From Trichoplax sp. H2 (Eukaryota; Placozoa; Uniplacotomia; Trichoplacea): a DNA stretch of 64,000 bases. Shown here piece by piece: positions 26,621 to 38,857 of this stretch (positions are counted from its first letter, which is position 1; each line of letters begins with the position of its first letter). The DNA is taken from NCBI GenBank assembly GCA_003344405.1, contig NOWV01000175.1, positions 100,654 through 164,653 on the forward strand, given 5' to 3'. Both the position numbers and the translations under genes were made by a program. The notes under the pieces are model-generated. The model was not told where the DNA came from. It searched no databases and saw nothing but the letters and a program-made list of their open reading frames with translations.

Positions 26621-27519
26621 AATTTAGCGTGCTCGACGTAGTCTAGCATGGGGCATAGTCCTACTTTCGACTGCAATGGCGTGTATGTCAATCGTGTCGT
26701 CTCCAAGATAGCTAGAAAAGTAGTGGGCCTACTATGTCCATAGCTACTGTAGTCAATTGATGAAGGATAGAAGACATCGTTGATGGGGTACTTGTTGGCT
26801 GTTCAAGTCTCGATCTGAGCCACATCCTGTACCTAAAAATGGGCCCATCTCATTGAACGATTGAGTGGCTGACTGTCGTTCGTTTGCATCGCTTTCCAAA
26901 TTGGTAGAGAGAGTCTATTCTACTTACATGGGTAGCAATGGTCGTTGAAATCGATCAATGGAGACAAGTCTTTGGGCTCTTTTTTTGCCTACCAATGGAG
27001 CAAGATGGCTGTCAAGAAGGTTTGAGGGAAAATGGTCGCCATGGACAAATGGTTGCAATGGTGATTGGCTTGAGGCGTGAGCGGCTTGACGTGTTGATGT
27101 TGTCAACCCAAAGGTCACACTCACTTTCTGGAGTCTGGTGTCAACTCAAGAGTGAGTGTCACGACTGCACTATCGGGATGAGTCAGCAGCGATCCAACGA
27201 ACGACACAATACGATGACGTGTCGTCTGGTTGGCAGTCTGCTTCTACTCCAGTCAGTGACAATCGAGGACTATTTTGTATTGCATACAGTATAGGTCGTT
27301 GGCTACAGAAAGAGCATCATGCCAGCTGTCTGCCCACTCTGTCCTACAGATCGCATTGCCTGTCCCATCTTCCAGCAGAGTCCAGTAGTCCAGTACTGGA
27401 CACAGTACTATAGTACTTGGTCATGATAGCATTTTACAAAGTCGCAGAAACTTGAAAATCGAAAATAAATTGATAGATCATGTCTGTACCTCTGAAAACA
27501 AGAATCATTTTGGAATTAC
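26621..27519. other. Less AT-rich block, no gene recognised
   Basis: Composition shifts to a noticeably higher GC content. Several overlapping open frames exist on both strands (118 residues at 26938-27294 plus; 66 residues at 26924-27124 minus). None has a signal peptide, domain or family motif, and they overlap each other. Similar GC-richer blocks flank the other GTAC-rich repeats (37-38.9 and 49.3-50.5 kb), so this may be part of a dispersed repeat. Confidence 0.4.
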
Positions 27520-27526
27520 TGTACTG

Positions 27527-28121
27527 TAGACTGCATACTGTACTGTCCTGCACTTGCATAATGAGAACGCGAAGTACTGTACACTGTACAGTAAGTACTG
27601 TAGTGGTCACGAGTTCGCTGAGTACTGTGCTACTGTATACTGTACAGTACTGTATCCTGAGTGTACAGTATAGTGTACTGTAAAGTAAGTACTGTAGTCA
27701 GGACAATGAGGAGGTACTGTTGTGCGCATGGCTCATTTCCAAGACCAGGCCAAGACATTGATTTCAAAATTCCCTAAGCAGCCATGGACTATTTCTATTT
27801 TTTTACAGCTAGTGGAATTAGACTGCATACTGTCCTGTACTTGCATAATGAGAGCGCGAAGTACTGTACAGTACACTGTACAGTAAGTACTGTATTGTGC
27901 TATACTGTACTGTACTGTACAGTACTGTATCCTGAGTGTACAGTATAGTGTACTGTAAAGTAGGTACTGTAGTCAGGAGGGTACTGTACTGTACTGGAAG
28001 TACAGTAGTCCGGACTCTGAGGAAGTACTGTTGTGCGCATGGCTCGTTTCCAGACCAGGCCAAGACATTGATTTTAAAATAACCTAAGCAGCCGTGGACT
28101 ATTTCTCTTCTTTTACAGCTA
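27527..28121. repeat. ~295-bp tandem duplication rich in GTAC/TACAGTA
   Basis: Copy 1 (about 27527-27814) and copy 2 (about 27823-28121) share the order gactgcatactg, tgcataatgag, a run of alternating tactgta/tacagta words, gtatcctgagtgtacagta, tgttgtgcgcatggctc, accaggccaagacattgatt and tttacagctagtg. The alternating words are self-complementary and could form hairpins. Open frames here are repeat artefacts. Confidence 0.88.
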
Positions 28122-28125
28122 GTGT

Positions 28126-30091
28126 AGTAGGCTACTTTTAGCATATTGCACTATGGTAGTGTAAAGTACTCATCTTTGCACTCCACCGGGATCAACTTGG
28201 AAGAACGACCAGATCTCTATGCTACCGCTAAAGAGGAAGAAAAACAACCCATTGTCATACTGTAGACGCGTAGAATAGACATGTAGTCACCCTTTTGCAT
28301 CCAAGAGTGCAATTTGTCAAACAATTTTTACAATGCATGTCGAAAATACACCATTCTAGGATAGACCTTCATATACGCTCCATCATTTTATATTCTATAG
28401 TACAATGATTAGTGTTTTTAGCTATGTCGTTAATTTCAAATGTTAAAACTACTAGGTGTAAATATGGTTGGCCAAGTGGCCATTTCCAATGCGATAGCTG
28501 GCATCACCTGAACTACAGTACCAATGGTACAGTATACGGTCAACTTTACTGTACTTTGTATTGTAGAACGAGGAATTCCACCGGTCCAATTTTCAAAATC
28601 AATTTTCAAACCGTCATCGATACAAACAAAGTTTATCATCGCCATTCATCTTCTCTTCCATCGGATGCAGAATATTCTTCCTAGACGAAAGGTAACCGAA
28701 ATCATTCAACTTATAGTATTAGAAGGACCACTGTAGACTAAAGTTCTCTCTTACTCGATAGCGAAATAAAATTCAATGATCAACTTGATTGCGATGAGTT
28801 GAACAGGACTGCTAATGAACTCTTCAACTTAAACGTTATGTAAACTATGATGTAAACACAAGCAGCCAACTTGATAGTCTTTCCAAATATTCACATCGCT
28901 TATGTTGAAGATGATTATTGTGATTGCTATCGTGTATTGTTGTGAATGGATGGATGCAGTAGCCCTACTGTGATAGCAATGCGTCAATAGAGCAATCATT
29001 TTTCATATCCGGTCCGATCATAGGATCCATCTTATCCTGCATCTGTTTGTTGACATCATGTAGAAAATGATTCTTAGTAGTAATTCATGTCTGAACGGAA
29101 AATCTTCTACGATGCCGCTGGACTCTACCAATTCATATATGGCAGCATTCATTTATTGATAGGATTATTCATTAAAGTTGTCTTTGTAATTAAATTTCTA
29201 GTATCAATAAGGGACAATCTGCACCCCCATTCAGCCAAGGAGACAACTAGCATACATAATTCGATTTGTTGACGTGATCCATTTTAGAGAAAAATGATTG
29301 CTTGTTAGCCTTAAGTAATGATGCTATATTTTATATTAGAATACTACTACGACGTAGTTGGGTTGAACGAATTTATAAAAAACATCATTCGTTACTTGAT
29401 CAGATTTTATAGTGTCAGTTAAAACCTGGTTCTATTGACGTTACACGTTATATTATATTACTTACACTAGGAAATTATTCATTGCTAGTCTTCATTTAAA
29501 GTCTGCTATGACATAGCTTCACCTAAACAGTTCATGAAGAACAGTATTCCTTTCTTGATAAGGCTATATAGTTTCTATCAGGGCCAGTCATCACGACAAG
29601 CAGGAACTATATGGTCCTGGTTGTTTGTTGATATTATACGTTAAATAGGAAATTATTTGCTGTTAACCATTCGGCTTTAATTCATAAATGACAGCATTCG
29701 TTTTCTGATACGGTTACATTGTGTCATTTCTATCAGTAGTCCCTATTCCTATCATTATTAATCTTAATTTTAAAGTCATCATGGCCCCGGTCTGCACCTT
29801 GTTTCATCGATCGGGACAAAGTATAATCATACAGTATCTTGCTTATCTCTATAGTGCTATCGATTTGATAATTACATAATCGACAGTGTTGATTTACTTT
29901 CATACTGCCATTACAGTTATCTTCAAAGCCTTCTAACTCTTCAATACAAACTACCACTATGCTAACCTTAGTATAGTACAATGTTTAACATTCTTTTCTA
30001 TTTACTGTGACTATCACAATACCAACTTGTCATACTATCATCTTTTTACAGTTTATCTGTCTGTGATACAATATCAATAACGATATACTAG
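28126..30091. other. No gene; diverged repeats around 29.1-29.75 kb
   Basis: Upstream of BIVM. Between about 29100 and 29750 related segments recur loosely every 170 bp or so (ttca..aa.agcattcgtt..ctgat...ctatatagt..tatcag), probably another old array. The 61-residue ORF at 29087-29272 overlaps these repeats and has no recognised domain. Confidence 0.4.
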
Positions 30092-32236
30092 ATGGAGATC
30101 CAATCTGAACCGAGTGAAAAAGTGAGTTGTGCATGGGATATCGACTTGGAGGACTGGGAAAAACCGACAAAGTCCAAGCGTAAGCCCGATCTTAAGCAGA
30201 AATATCTCAAGAAAAACAAACAGAAAGTAGAAATAGTTCCATGTACTATGAATCAAGAGCTAATGATTAATAGAAAAATGCTAGATGTGCGCAGATGGTA
30301 AGAGATGATACACTATATGAATACCAGCAAATAGCGTATAGTATTCAGCAGAGAGTGATGCCAAAGTTTTAATTTGATTACCATTCATATACACCATGTC
30401 ATAACAAAGTTACAATATTCGTTAACATGTACTGGCTAGGTTTTGCATAAGTCGACCTCAGTATTGGAAATCTTGTGGTATGTCATCGGTAGTTTCATGT
30501 TGGAATTATTTATTCAGTACTTTGGGAGCAGGAAGGTTTGTAAAAAATTCTACTACATACGCATTAGTGGGTTGCTATGAAACCGAAATGATTCCCAAAA
30601 TCTAAATCGATACCTATGTTATTAGCTTAAATCCTATACGGCAAGAGGATGCGCTTTCTATTCTGGGATTTGAAAAGCCTTTTAATGAAATTCATTTTGG
30701 CCCTTTTACTGGCAATGCAACGCTAATGAGGTAATGATGGACGCTAATGACCGCGCATTAATGTCTGTTACAGACTAGTCATTGCCATTATTATCCATGT
30801 TGTATTTTATTTACTGTTTACTGTTAGTCTTGAACTCACCCTTAGTGGACAGTACTAGCTTATCCACCCTTATAGCTCAATATTATATTATTTGTGACAA
30901 CATTTAATTTTATGGCATCAAAATGTTAGATGATAGTAATGAAATGATTACTACTGCCAGTCCTGTACAGCAGGCTACGCTAGTACAACGATCGGCTACA
31001 AATAGAGTGCAATATTCTATGTTAACAAAGTACCTACATGATCCTCTTATAAAAACTTCCCAGATTGATTGCATGTCAATACCATAGGACATTTACATAA
31101 AATAGTAAAAGTAAGAAAATAAAATGATATTTTTGCATATAATTTTAGATGGTTTAGAAAGCTTTGCATATTCTTTGGAGTGAAAGGAAGATGCTCTTAT
31201 TTTTATAAGCCTCATGGGGCAGGCAAAACTTCAGGCGTCACCGCAGACTGCGCTCTTGAATTACTCCAAACAGGGCTCCGAAGTAGTAATTGTGCCTTCA
31301 TCTACCATTGCAATAATCATTATATGTGTCCAATTGGATATGAAGTCGTACCACAATCTGCCGAACATGCTTACAGGTATGTAAACCAGGGAAACCTTTA
31401 ATGTTCTCTACTAATCTAAATACTAGGTATAATTAATAATTGCAATCTAGAAGTAAGCTCCAATATAAGCTGCAATAACAGAATCTTACTGTAGCTATAT
31501 ACGGACATCAATATAATTAACATTGAATAATTGTATAAATTTTATAGACCAGTTAAGGGAGATGTGGTATGGACTACTAAAAGACCTACTAAAACAAGGT
31601 CTCTTAGCAGTCCATGGATGTGAATACCAATATATGACTTTGCCTTTTTGAAAATGCTATAAATAGAGTAAAATAACTTTTCTTATGAACTATTTGAATT
31701 CAATTTATTACCATTTCTCTACAAGCGATGTAACAAGCGGCGTATACAATGAAGATGAACGTAAGAGTTGGATTTTAGTGGGTGATACAAGCAAAAAACA
31801 GCCTGGTATCCACTGCATACCGTATGTGTACAATAGTTAAATATTATTTTTGAACATTTTGTATTACGTTTACCGTAAATGAATCAATAAGGTCGTCAGA
31901 TAAAACTAATACGTGATAGAATAATGCTGCTGTGTTGAATTATTGTACGATAGTTGGGAAGAAATTGTTAAAGATCTGAATACCCAGATGCCATACCTTT
32001 ACGATGTTCGACGTCGATATAAAGGCATAAAGAAATTAAATACCAGCAAAGAAGGTGGAAATATACATTGTCTCATGATATTTCGTAAATGTTCTACGCG
32101 TTGTTCGGACGTAGCGAAACAAGTCTTGCAGCCGATTCAAGACTCCGGGAGTAATATTGATGATAACATATTAAAAGTCAACTTTAATAGCGTGCAAGAA
32201 GATACTACGACTAAATTGATAGATCTCGATATTTAA
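30092..32236 (+). CDS. BIVM: BIVM homologue (basic, immunoglobulin-like variable motif-containing protein), six exons
   Basis: Six exons, all with GT/AG borders and compatible phases: 30092-30297, 30440-30535, 30626-30730, 31149-31376, 31726-31821, 31954-32236. Together they encode 337 residues. The junctions restore BIVM's most conserved stretches: [90 protein letters not shown] and [13 protein letters not shown]. The ATG directly follows an in-frame TAG. Vertebrate BIVM is longer (about 500 residues), mainly from extra N-terminal and C-terminal sequence absent here. The acidic/basic N-terminus ([14 protein letters not shown]) is retained. BIVM is widely conserved in animals but its biochemical role is not established, so I assign none. 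A broken copy of exons 3-6 lies 0.9 kb downstream. Confidence 0.93.
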
Positions 32237-33094
32237 AGTCAAATTTATTGTAATGTGAATCACTTTCGTTGTATAGTAATTGGCAAGTGTTATTTGCATT
32301 TTAAGCTTTAAAGTAAATCCTGAGCAAGAAAATACTCTGTTTGCTTTGGGCTTAAAAGGATAACACTGCATACCCTCAAAAATATCTTACTGTAGATCTT
32401 CTTGTTTATTGAATAGATTTCTCATAGTTCTATCACTAGCAGATCGACTCTACCATAAATCATTATTCATTTTAATTGAGGTGGTAGCCTGTAGTCATAG
32501 ACAGAATATATTGTCGCTAATTCACTGTAAAGTATAACACAACCTGTGCGGAGTTTCATTACAGTCTTCCGTTAGTGATAATTATTTTGTTCACTACTAT
32601 ACGTATGTTAATCTATGCGACTCTATTTACATTCTTGTTCATTTTTCGCAATTTTGCAGACATTTTATTCAATCTATTTGTTATAGCTTAGGTTACTTTT
32701 ATCAAATTTGGCTGAAATTTTATGTACATAAGCTTTAGCTTATACTGTCAACCAAATCTGAGGAGAAAAGTTTATGTTACTACTAGTCATGACTGTATCG
32801 CTGATGACAGTAGAATTTCCTTTCTTAGTAAAATGACAAGGTTTATAACATAATCTTCTCCATTTAATGTGCAGGAGTGAAATCATCATTTACGTTTATA
32901 ATTAATGTACTATTACATGTTATATATAAATAAAGTATATTGATTTACACTTTTGTCTTTCATGCGCTATTCTAAGTGTTGCATTGGCATGATTTAGCTC
33001 AGTAATAGTGGCAATATACACCGTACTCTCCATCGCTTACAATAAATTATCTCTTATTTCCAAAATCTAAATTTACGCTAGGTAATATTATTTG
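32237..33094. other. BIVM 3' UTR and spacer
   Basis: Sequence from 32237 to about 32390 (with aaatcctgagcaagaaaata) has a related copy after the pseudogene at about 34702-34860, so the duplicated segment included the 3' flank. No copies of BIVM exons 1 or 2 were found before 33095. Confidence 0.6.
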
Positions 33095-34701
33095 CTTAAA
33101 TCCAGTATGCCAAGAAGATGCGTTCTAGGTTTTGAAAAGTCTATTGACCCTATTAATTTTCGGTCCCATTACTGGTAATTTGCGGCTAATGAGGTCATGA
33201 TAAGGTAACATACTCTACTGTCCTTCGCGTATCCATCGTCGCCATGTTATATTTTTTGTCTTCGGTTATAGTGCTAGCATTCCTTACAACTCAATTTAAT
33301 TCTACTATCGTAGTTACTTTTAAGCTATTAATGTCTTTATTTACAAATGGGTGAAAGAGCTACTAGTATAGATTTGTATAGTATACCTTATTAGTAGCAA
33401 GATCACATCTTAAAATAAAATTTTATAAAGGCAGGCAAAGTACATGTCCTATCAATAAAGATTGAATTTAATTTCTTTCTATACTCTCCGTTATCATAAT
33501 ATTTGCAGTACTCTTCAATGTAGTTTTTTCAAGTCTAATTACAAGTACGTAACTATAGCGGGACAGTAGTAACAATTTAGAGACGGTATATAAGGCCCAG
33601 ATGTTATTTATGAAATGTAATTTTAGCTGGTTTAGAGAATTATGCTTATACTTTGGAGTGAAAGGAACATGCCCCTTCCTTTATAAACCTCATGGGATAG
33701 CAAGAATGCAGGAATCACTGCAGACAGCGCTCTTGAATTACTGCCAACGGCATTACAAAGTAATTATTGCACTTTCATCTATCATTGTCATAATCATTAT
33801 ACTGTATGTATTCAATTGGATATGAAATCGTACCGGAATTTGCCGAACATGCCTACAGGTACGACAGCTAAAAGTAACATTAAATGTCTACTAAAATGCT
33901 AGGTATAACTTACAATCTAGAATAGGCTTCAACGCAGGCTAAGGAGAATACAATCTTATAGTTGTAAACAGTACGTTAGCATCGTTAAGAATGTATAAGA
34001 GTACCAATTTATAGGCTAGTTCAGTGAGATGCGTAATAGATCAAAACACGATATTGCTTTTATTTTGAAGGCTGCACGAGTAGTATGGATGTCTTTTGAT
34101 AATTTAAGAAATAGAATTTAGTAGATTTTATTTTCAACTACTCGTATATAATAATATAATGTATCATTAAATCTGCAATGTTATGTCTGCAAGCGATGCT
34201 GCAAACAGCATGGATAGTAGAGATGGAAGTGAGACTTGGATTTTAATTGGCTATACCAACGAAGAACAAACAGGCTTTCATTGTATATCGTATGTTTTTA
34301 TGGTATTTACATCTTACTTTTAATTAATAACAATTAATTTTGAAATTAACCAACGAGATACCGGAATAGACAGGTGCTAGATAGACTAACACTGCTGTAT
34401 GACATGGTTGCGGTACAGTTGGAAAGGAATTGTTCAAGATTTGAATACCCAGATGCCATACCTGTACGATATTCGACAGCGATATAAAGGTATCATCAAG
34501 TTGGATGCTCCCAAAGACGGTAGCAATAACCATTGTCTGATGGTGTTTGGAAATTGTTCAACACGCTGTTCAGACGTAACGAAACGTATCCTGTAGCTCA
34601 ATCAAGACTCAAAGAATAATATAAACGATAATATATTAACAGGCACGTTAAATGTTGCGGAAGAAGATACTGTAATCAAGTTGATCGATCTTGATAAGTA
34701 G
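33095..34701 (+). pseudogene. BIVM: Tandem BIVM pseudogene (exons 3-6, introns retained)
   Basis: Four blocks match BIVM exons 3-6 in order: 33095-33193, 33627-33858, 34194-34289 and 34419-34701. Exon 3 has lost its acceptor (ag became tg) and carries deletions that shift the frame soon after LNPVCQEDA. Exon 4 still begins WFRELCLYFGVKG..YKPHG but has a net 4-bp gain (232 versus 228 bp) and shifts frame. Exons 5 and 6 keep the exact parental lengths (96 and 283 bp) and good splice sites. Exon 6 has a CAG-to-TAG change at 34594-34596, upstream of the original stop. Introns and 3' flank are duplicated too, so this arose by segmental duplication, not retroposition. Uneven decay suggests some selection may have persisted on the last exons, or chance. 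Confidence 0.9.
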
Positions 34702-35359
34702 CACAGAATTTCTTGACTGCGAACTGCATTGTTGTCCACATGTTAGCACGTATAAATCACTCTTTAGACTTAAATCCTGAGCAGCAAATGCTATTTTTTG
34801 CATTTGGCTTAAGACAGCAACGTCTCATGGCTTCGAGTATATCTTTGCATTTATCTTCTTGATAATGATTATCTAATAATAATTATTAAAAAGATAGTTA
34901 GTTTATAGTCTAATGGATTGAATAGCAGATCTAATGTGCAATGACAGTGACGGATATTTATTTAGTGTAGCATTTGCTGTTTAGGATTTGTTATTGCATC
35001 AAGCGCATTATTACGTTTTATACACATCATAATGAATATTTGAGTGATAATCAAGAATATCTACTTCACCATTTACCTCTTAAACAGACTTGAATTGCGC
35101 AGGCAATGTCCTTACAAGGTTCTTTCTTTGGATTCATTTCCTTCGTGTAGATTAACTTCAGTAGGTCAGAATGATTTTGGTACCTAATCCATAATCAATT
35201 GAGATCAAATTTAGTTACTACATGAATGCAGGTAAAGATTATTGTTTATGGCATTGTAGCACTGTAATTAGACTACACATCATAGCTACAATTTCGATTA
35301 CATAAGGAACCAATATCGCTGTCCATGCATCGCCTTTATGTTGTTCGCTTACACACGAC
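34702..35359. other. No gene seen
   Basis: The first ~160 bases resemble the BIVM 3' flank. The remainder is AT-rich with no coding signal. Confidence 0.45.
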
Positions 35360-35611
35360 TCATGCAAAACTCTTCTTTCCAGTGTCATTATAGCCTATAA
35401 CCAAGGACCAAGCATCTAGTGGTCCATGATCTAACCCTAACATGGCATTTGCACAGTACTGGAATAAATGTCCATAAATAGGATAGCAGGTTGTAATCTT
35501 ATTCGTAACTGGTTGTACTCGCACAGCACTGGTATCTTTCGAATCGTGCAAATAATGAACACAATTGTGAGTGGCATACGGAATTGCTGAAACTAAAATT
35601 AGCAATGCCAT
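35360..35611 (-). CDS. Possible small secreted protein, 83 residues
   Basis: The ORF starts at an ATG with an in-frame TAA shortly upstream. The N-terminus (MALLILVSAIPYA) looks like a short signal peptide with cleavage after Ala13. The mature part would be about 70 residues with three Cys (in THNCVHYL, TTCYPI and QYCANA) and a Gly/Asp-rich C-terminus (LGLDHGPLDAW, IGYNDTG). I do not recognise the family. An acceptor-like tttag sits directly before the ATG, so it may instead be one exon of a larger gene. The uneven Cys number argues against a fully disulphide-paired peptide. Chance ORF remains possible. Confidence 0.4.
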   Translation of the reverse strand: MALLILVSAIPYATHNCVHYLHDSKDTSAVRVQPVTNKITTCYPIYGHLFQYCANAMLGLDHGPLDAWSLVIGYNDTGKKSFA

Positions 35612-36069
35612 TCTAAATCCTATCGATTAATTGATAGCATTTAGAGGTAGAAAAGGTTCTTATCAATCCACTATGTCAAAGTGATGGTAAATCAAGAAGA
35701 AAATTCCATATTTATAGAATAATGTAGAATTCATACTTGAAGGCCATTATCGAGTGATTACATTTCTATCTCTATCTTCTGAAAACATTGAATTGATGTG
35801 TACATTGTACTGCATGCTATTTTTAGTTGGCTTATATATATGTGTAGAATTGTCTTAAGCGTTTCGTCCAGTTGTTGGATTTGTGACAGAAAGTCTAGCT
35901 GTTTAACCTAGCTCTTACTCGAATAGCTGTTGCAATACAACGTTGCTCTATAGCATTTACTGTGCTGGTATTCTTGTTCAGTCAGGCAGCATCTCCTATA
36001 CTGTACTGGAATTACAGAAAGTAGGCAATTGTTCAGCTACCCGCGGGCCCTTTTTAAGGGTTCAAGAGG
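35612..36069. other. No gene seen
   Basis: AT-rich spacer ending in a GC-rich patch near 36041-36055 (cccgcgggccc). Upstream region of the possible secreted-protein gene. Confidence 0.35.
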
Positions 36070-36755
36070 CAGCTATTAACAACTTGCTCTCTTTCTAACG
36101 GTATTAAGCTAACAGTTGATTTAGTAACATGTCCTATCGTAAGCGGTAAGCACGGCAACAATTACAGCATTAATCTCGATGGTAACAGCTTGCTCTCTTT
36201 CTAATGGTATTAACACTTAAATTAACAGCAGATTCAGTAATATCTCCTATGGCAAGTGGTAAGCACGACAACGATTGCAGCACTAATCTCGATAGAAGCA
36301 ACTTGCTCTCTTTCTAATGGCATTAACACTTAAATTAACAGCAGATTCAGTAATATCTTCTATGGCAAGTGGTAAGCGCAACAACGATTGCAGCATTAAT
36401 CTCGATAGAAGCAACTTGCTCTCTTTCTAATGGCATTAACACTTAAATTAACAGCAGATTCAGTAATATCTTCTATCGTAAGTGGTAAGCACGACAACGA
36501 TTGCAGCATTAATCTCGATAGAAGCAACTTGCTCTCTTTCTAACGGCATTAAATTAACAGCAGATTCAGTAATATCTTCTATCGTAAGTGGTAAGCACGG
36601 CAACGATTGCAGCATTAATCTCGATAGTAGCAACTTGCTCTCTTTCTAACGGCATTAACCCTTCAATTAACAGCAGATTCAGTAATATCTCCTATCGTCA
36701 GCGGTAAGCATGGCAACGATTGCAGCAGAAATCTCGATCGTAGCAGAGTGAACAC
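36070..36755. repeat. ~112-bp tandem array, six or more units
   Basis: The phrase acttgctctctttctaa recurs near 36080, 36189, 36303, 36416, 36528 and 36631. Each is followed by a cattaa..attaacagcagattcagtaatatc segment and aagtggtaagc..gacaacgattgcagc. Period about 103-113 bp; the short unit lacks the cacttaa part. Central units are over 90% alike by eye, so the array is fairly young. Non-coding. Confidence 0.92.
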
Positions 36756-38857
36756 TGTCGTAACATCGCCTGTGCTGTCAACTACTGCTTGTTGCCTAGT
36801 AGAGCTGATTCATTGTCACAGTTCTTATGTCTTGTTAACGTGCGTATGATATTGTGCTTGGCTCGAGTTTTCAAATAAAGTAGATTAAAAGAAAGGAAAG
36901 CTCAAATCTCAGATTCGTGAGCTCGTTATAAATACTCACCGATTGGTGGTGTTTCTATCAACGACGATGGTGTATTATTTCAGTCTAATAGCAGGCTCAT
37001 TTCGACTCCATACGCTGCCTACTACCCAGCACTGGTAGAAATCTAAGCAAATGAACTCTTCCTTGTGCTACGTTGAATTCAGTCTTTTTGCAAGCTGTAA
37101 AGAATGCCTTGAAGGCCAATGCAAAGTCCTATCAACTCTGTAGTATAGAAGACTTTCATCGGCCTCGTCCTTCCAGAGTCTGTACACTTGTACAGTATAG
37201 TAAACAGGGAGAGGATGATGTTTGCAGGAAATGCTCAAACTGCTGTCGCTGCAGTCTTGATCAAGCTTAAGGAAGAACTGTTTCCCCTTGGTCGAGAAAA
37301 TGTAGGCGTAGATTTGATCCCTCTTCTGATAGACTAAATCAGTAGAATTAATTTACATGATAATACTGTAGCCCTGTTAGTAATGGAGAGTAGATTTTGT
37401 CTTGGAAGAATGGTGATGTCACCATCTTGATTGGCAGTCTTGACTAGTCGAATGATGTTATGGCTTTTGCAATGTAGGCCGTAGTGTAAGGATTGCCGCT
37501 GTAGGCTAGGCAAGCATGGATGTTGCCTCATCGATATTTCTACTGCCTATATAGCTTGATGAATATGAGCAATCACGATAGAAATAAGGCAAAATCAACA
37601 ATCAAGTTGGTCTTGAAGTGGGCCTTTTCGTCTTACTTCCATCATGGCGGAATGAACCATCGAAAGCAAGCGAGCAAAATGGATGTCACTATAACAATAT
37701 ACTGTAGAACGTGGCTGATGAAGGCGTGTAGACCACCCGACTGTCTTTGTCAACGACTTGATAATAAACCCTATATCGCCATCAACACTACGCGACACAT
37801 ACTAGGCTAGCACTATACACCGTTGATGAGAACGTTCGGCCACTACATCCAGTACTGAGCTCGAATTCATTAAAGGAAACCTTCTCTCTCTCCAGTTTCT
37901 ACCTCTATTCTCTTCACTTTAGACTTGTTCTCCTTGATTTTGGGTTGAAATCCTTCTCTATTCCATATAAGTCAATTAATTAATTAATAAAGGACATCAT
38001 CATGGCTCTCCATTAACCTTCATGGATGCCTTTTACAACGATGACGTCACAGCAAGAGGATTGTACTGTAGGACAGCTGGAGCTGAGGAAAAGAGATGTC
38101 GCAGGGTTGTCGATTAAGACTGACTGAAACGTGACTTGAGAGTACAGTTTACTGTATGGATCCGAAGTTGGTACAGTTCATTTAGGGTCTGATCAAGTTG
38201 TTGTTTGGGATAGGAGACTGGGCAAGTAGTCCAAATGAGTGTACCAACAAAGTACAAACTATCTCAGTTTTAATTGAATGAAAAGCGGCCATTTCTAGAC
38301 ATTAATACAATATCATGGCAAGCTTACAGTATAGAAACATGGATTTATCAATACTATAGAGAAAAAACTAGTCTTGCCCACTGCCCAATCGAATCAAGAT
38401 GATGGCTAATCTATCGGCTGCAGGACTCACACCAACAAAGTGCCATGACATCTGTTTTAAGCACACTGGAAGCTACAGTACAATCTCCAATCCAAGTACT
38501 GTAACTCTCCAGTCTACAGTACTGTACCGTACTGAACTGGCCGTCAGTCGCAAAAATAATGTCACTCTCCAGTTTGTACTGTAGCTAAAGCTGTGCTTTG
38601 TACTGTACTCTAGGCCACAGCACACACAAGCCTATTTCAACCTGGTTTACAACATGACTTACGCCCCTGCCTGAGGGACCAAGACGAAGATCAACACTCT
38701 GCAGTACTAAGTACTCTTCTACAGTACCTGTTACCTAGGATAAGGGTGACATCATTTTAGCACTGTACAGTACAGTACGGTATAGTGCCGACATCAGCAA
38801 AAAAATAAATAAATAAATTAAGTCTTCATTTACACCTAAGCTCGGAGATAGCTAGTC
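36756..38857. other. No gene recognised; scattered GTAC-type words
   Basis: Upstream of Deltex. Less AT-rich than average, with scattered tactgta/tacagta words (38460-38790) like those in the 27.5 and 50.5-52.3 kb repeats. The ORF at 37073-37270 ends in a Cys-rich tail (CRKCSNCCRC) but starts at TTG and shows no homology I know. Taataattaattaat runs occur near 37975. Nothing here is supported as a gene. Confidence 0.4.

Noticed and set aside
26938-27294. 118-residue plus-strand ORF in a GC-richer block
   Set aside because: No signal, domain or splice logic, and overlapping open frames exist on both strands as expected from lower AT content.
31180-31401. CCCH zinc finger suggested by C-x8-C followed by KPHG
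   Set aside because: Joining the flanking exons shows this is the WFR...YKPHG segment of BIVM, and the third Cys of a CCCH finger is absent.
37073-37270. 65-residue ORF with Cys-rich tail as a secreted or zinc protein
   Set aside because: Begins at TTG, has no signal peptide, no splice support and no family resemblance.
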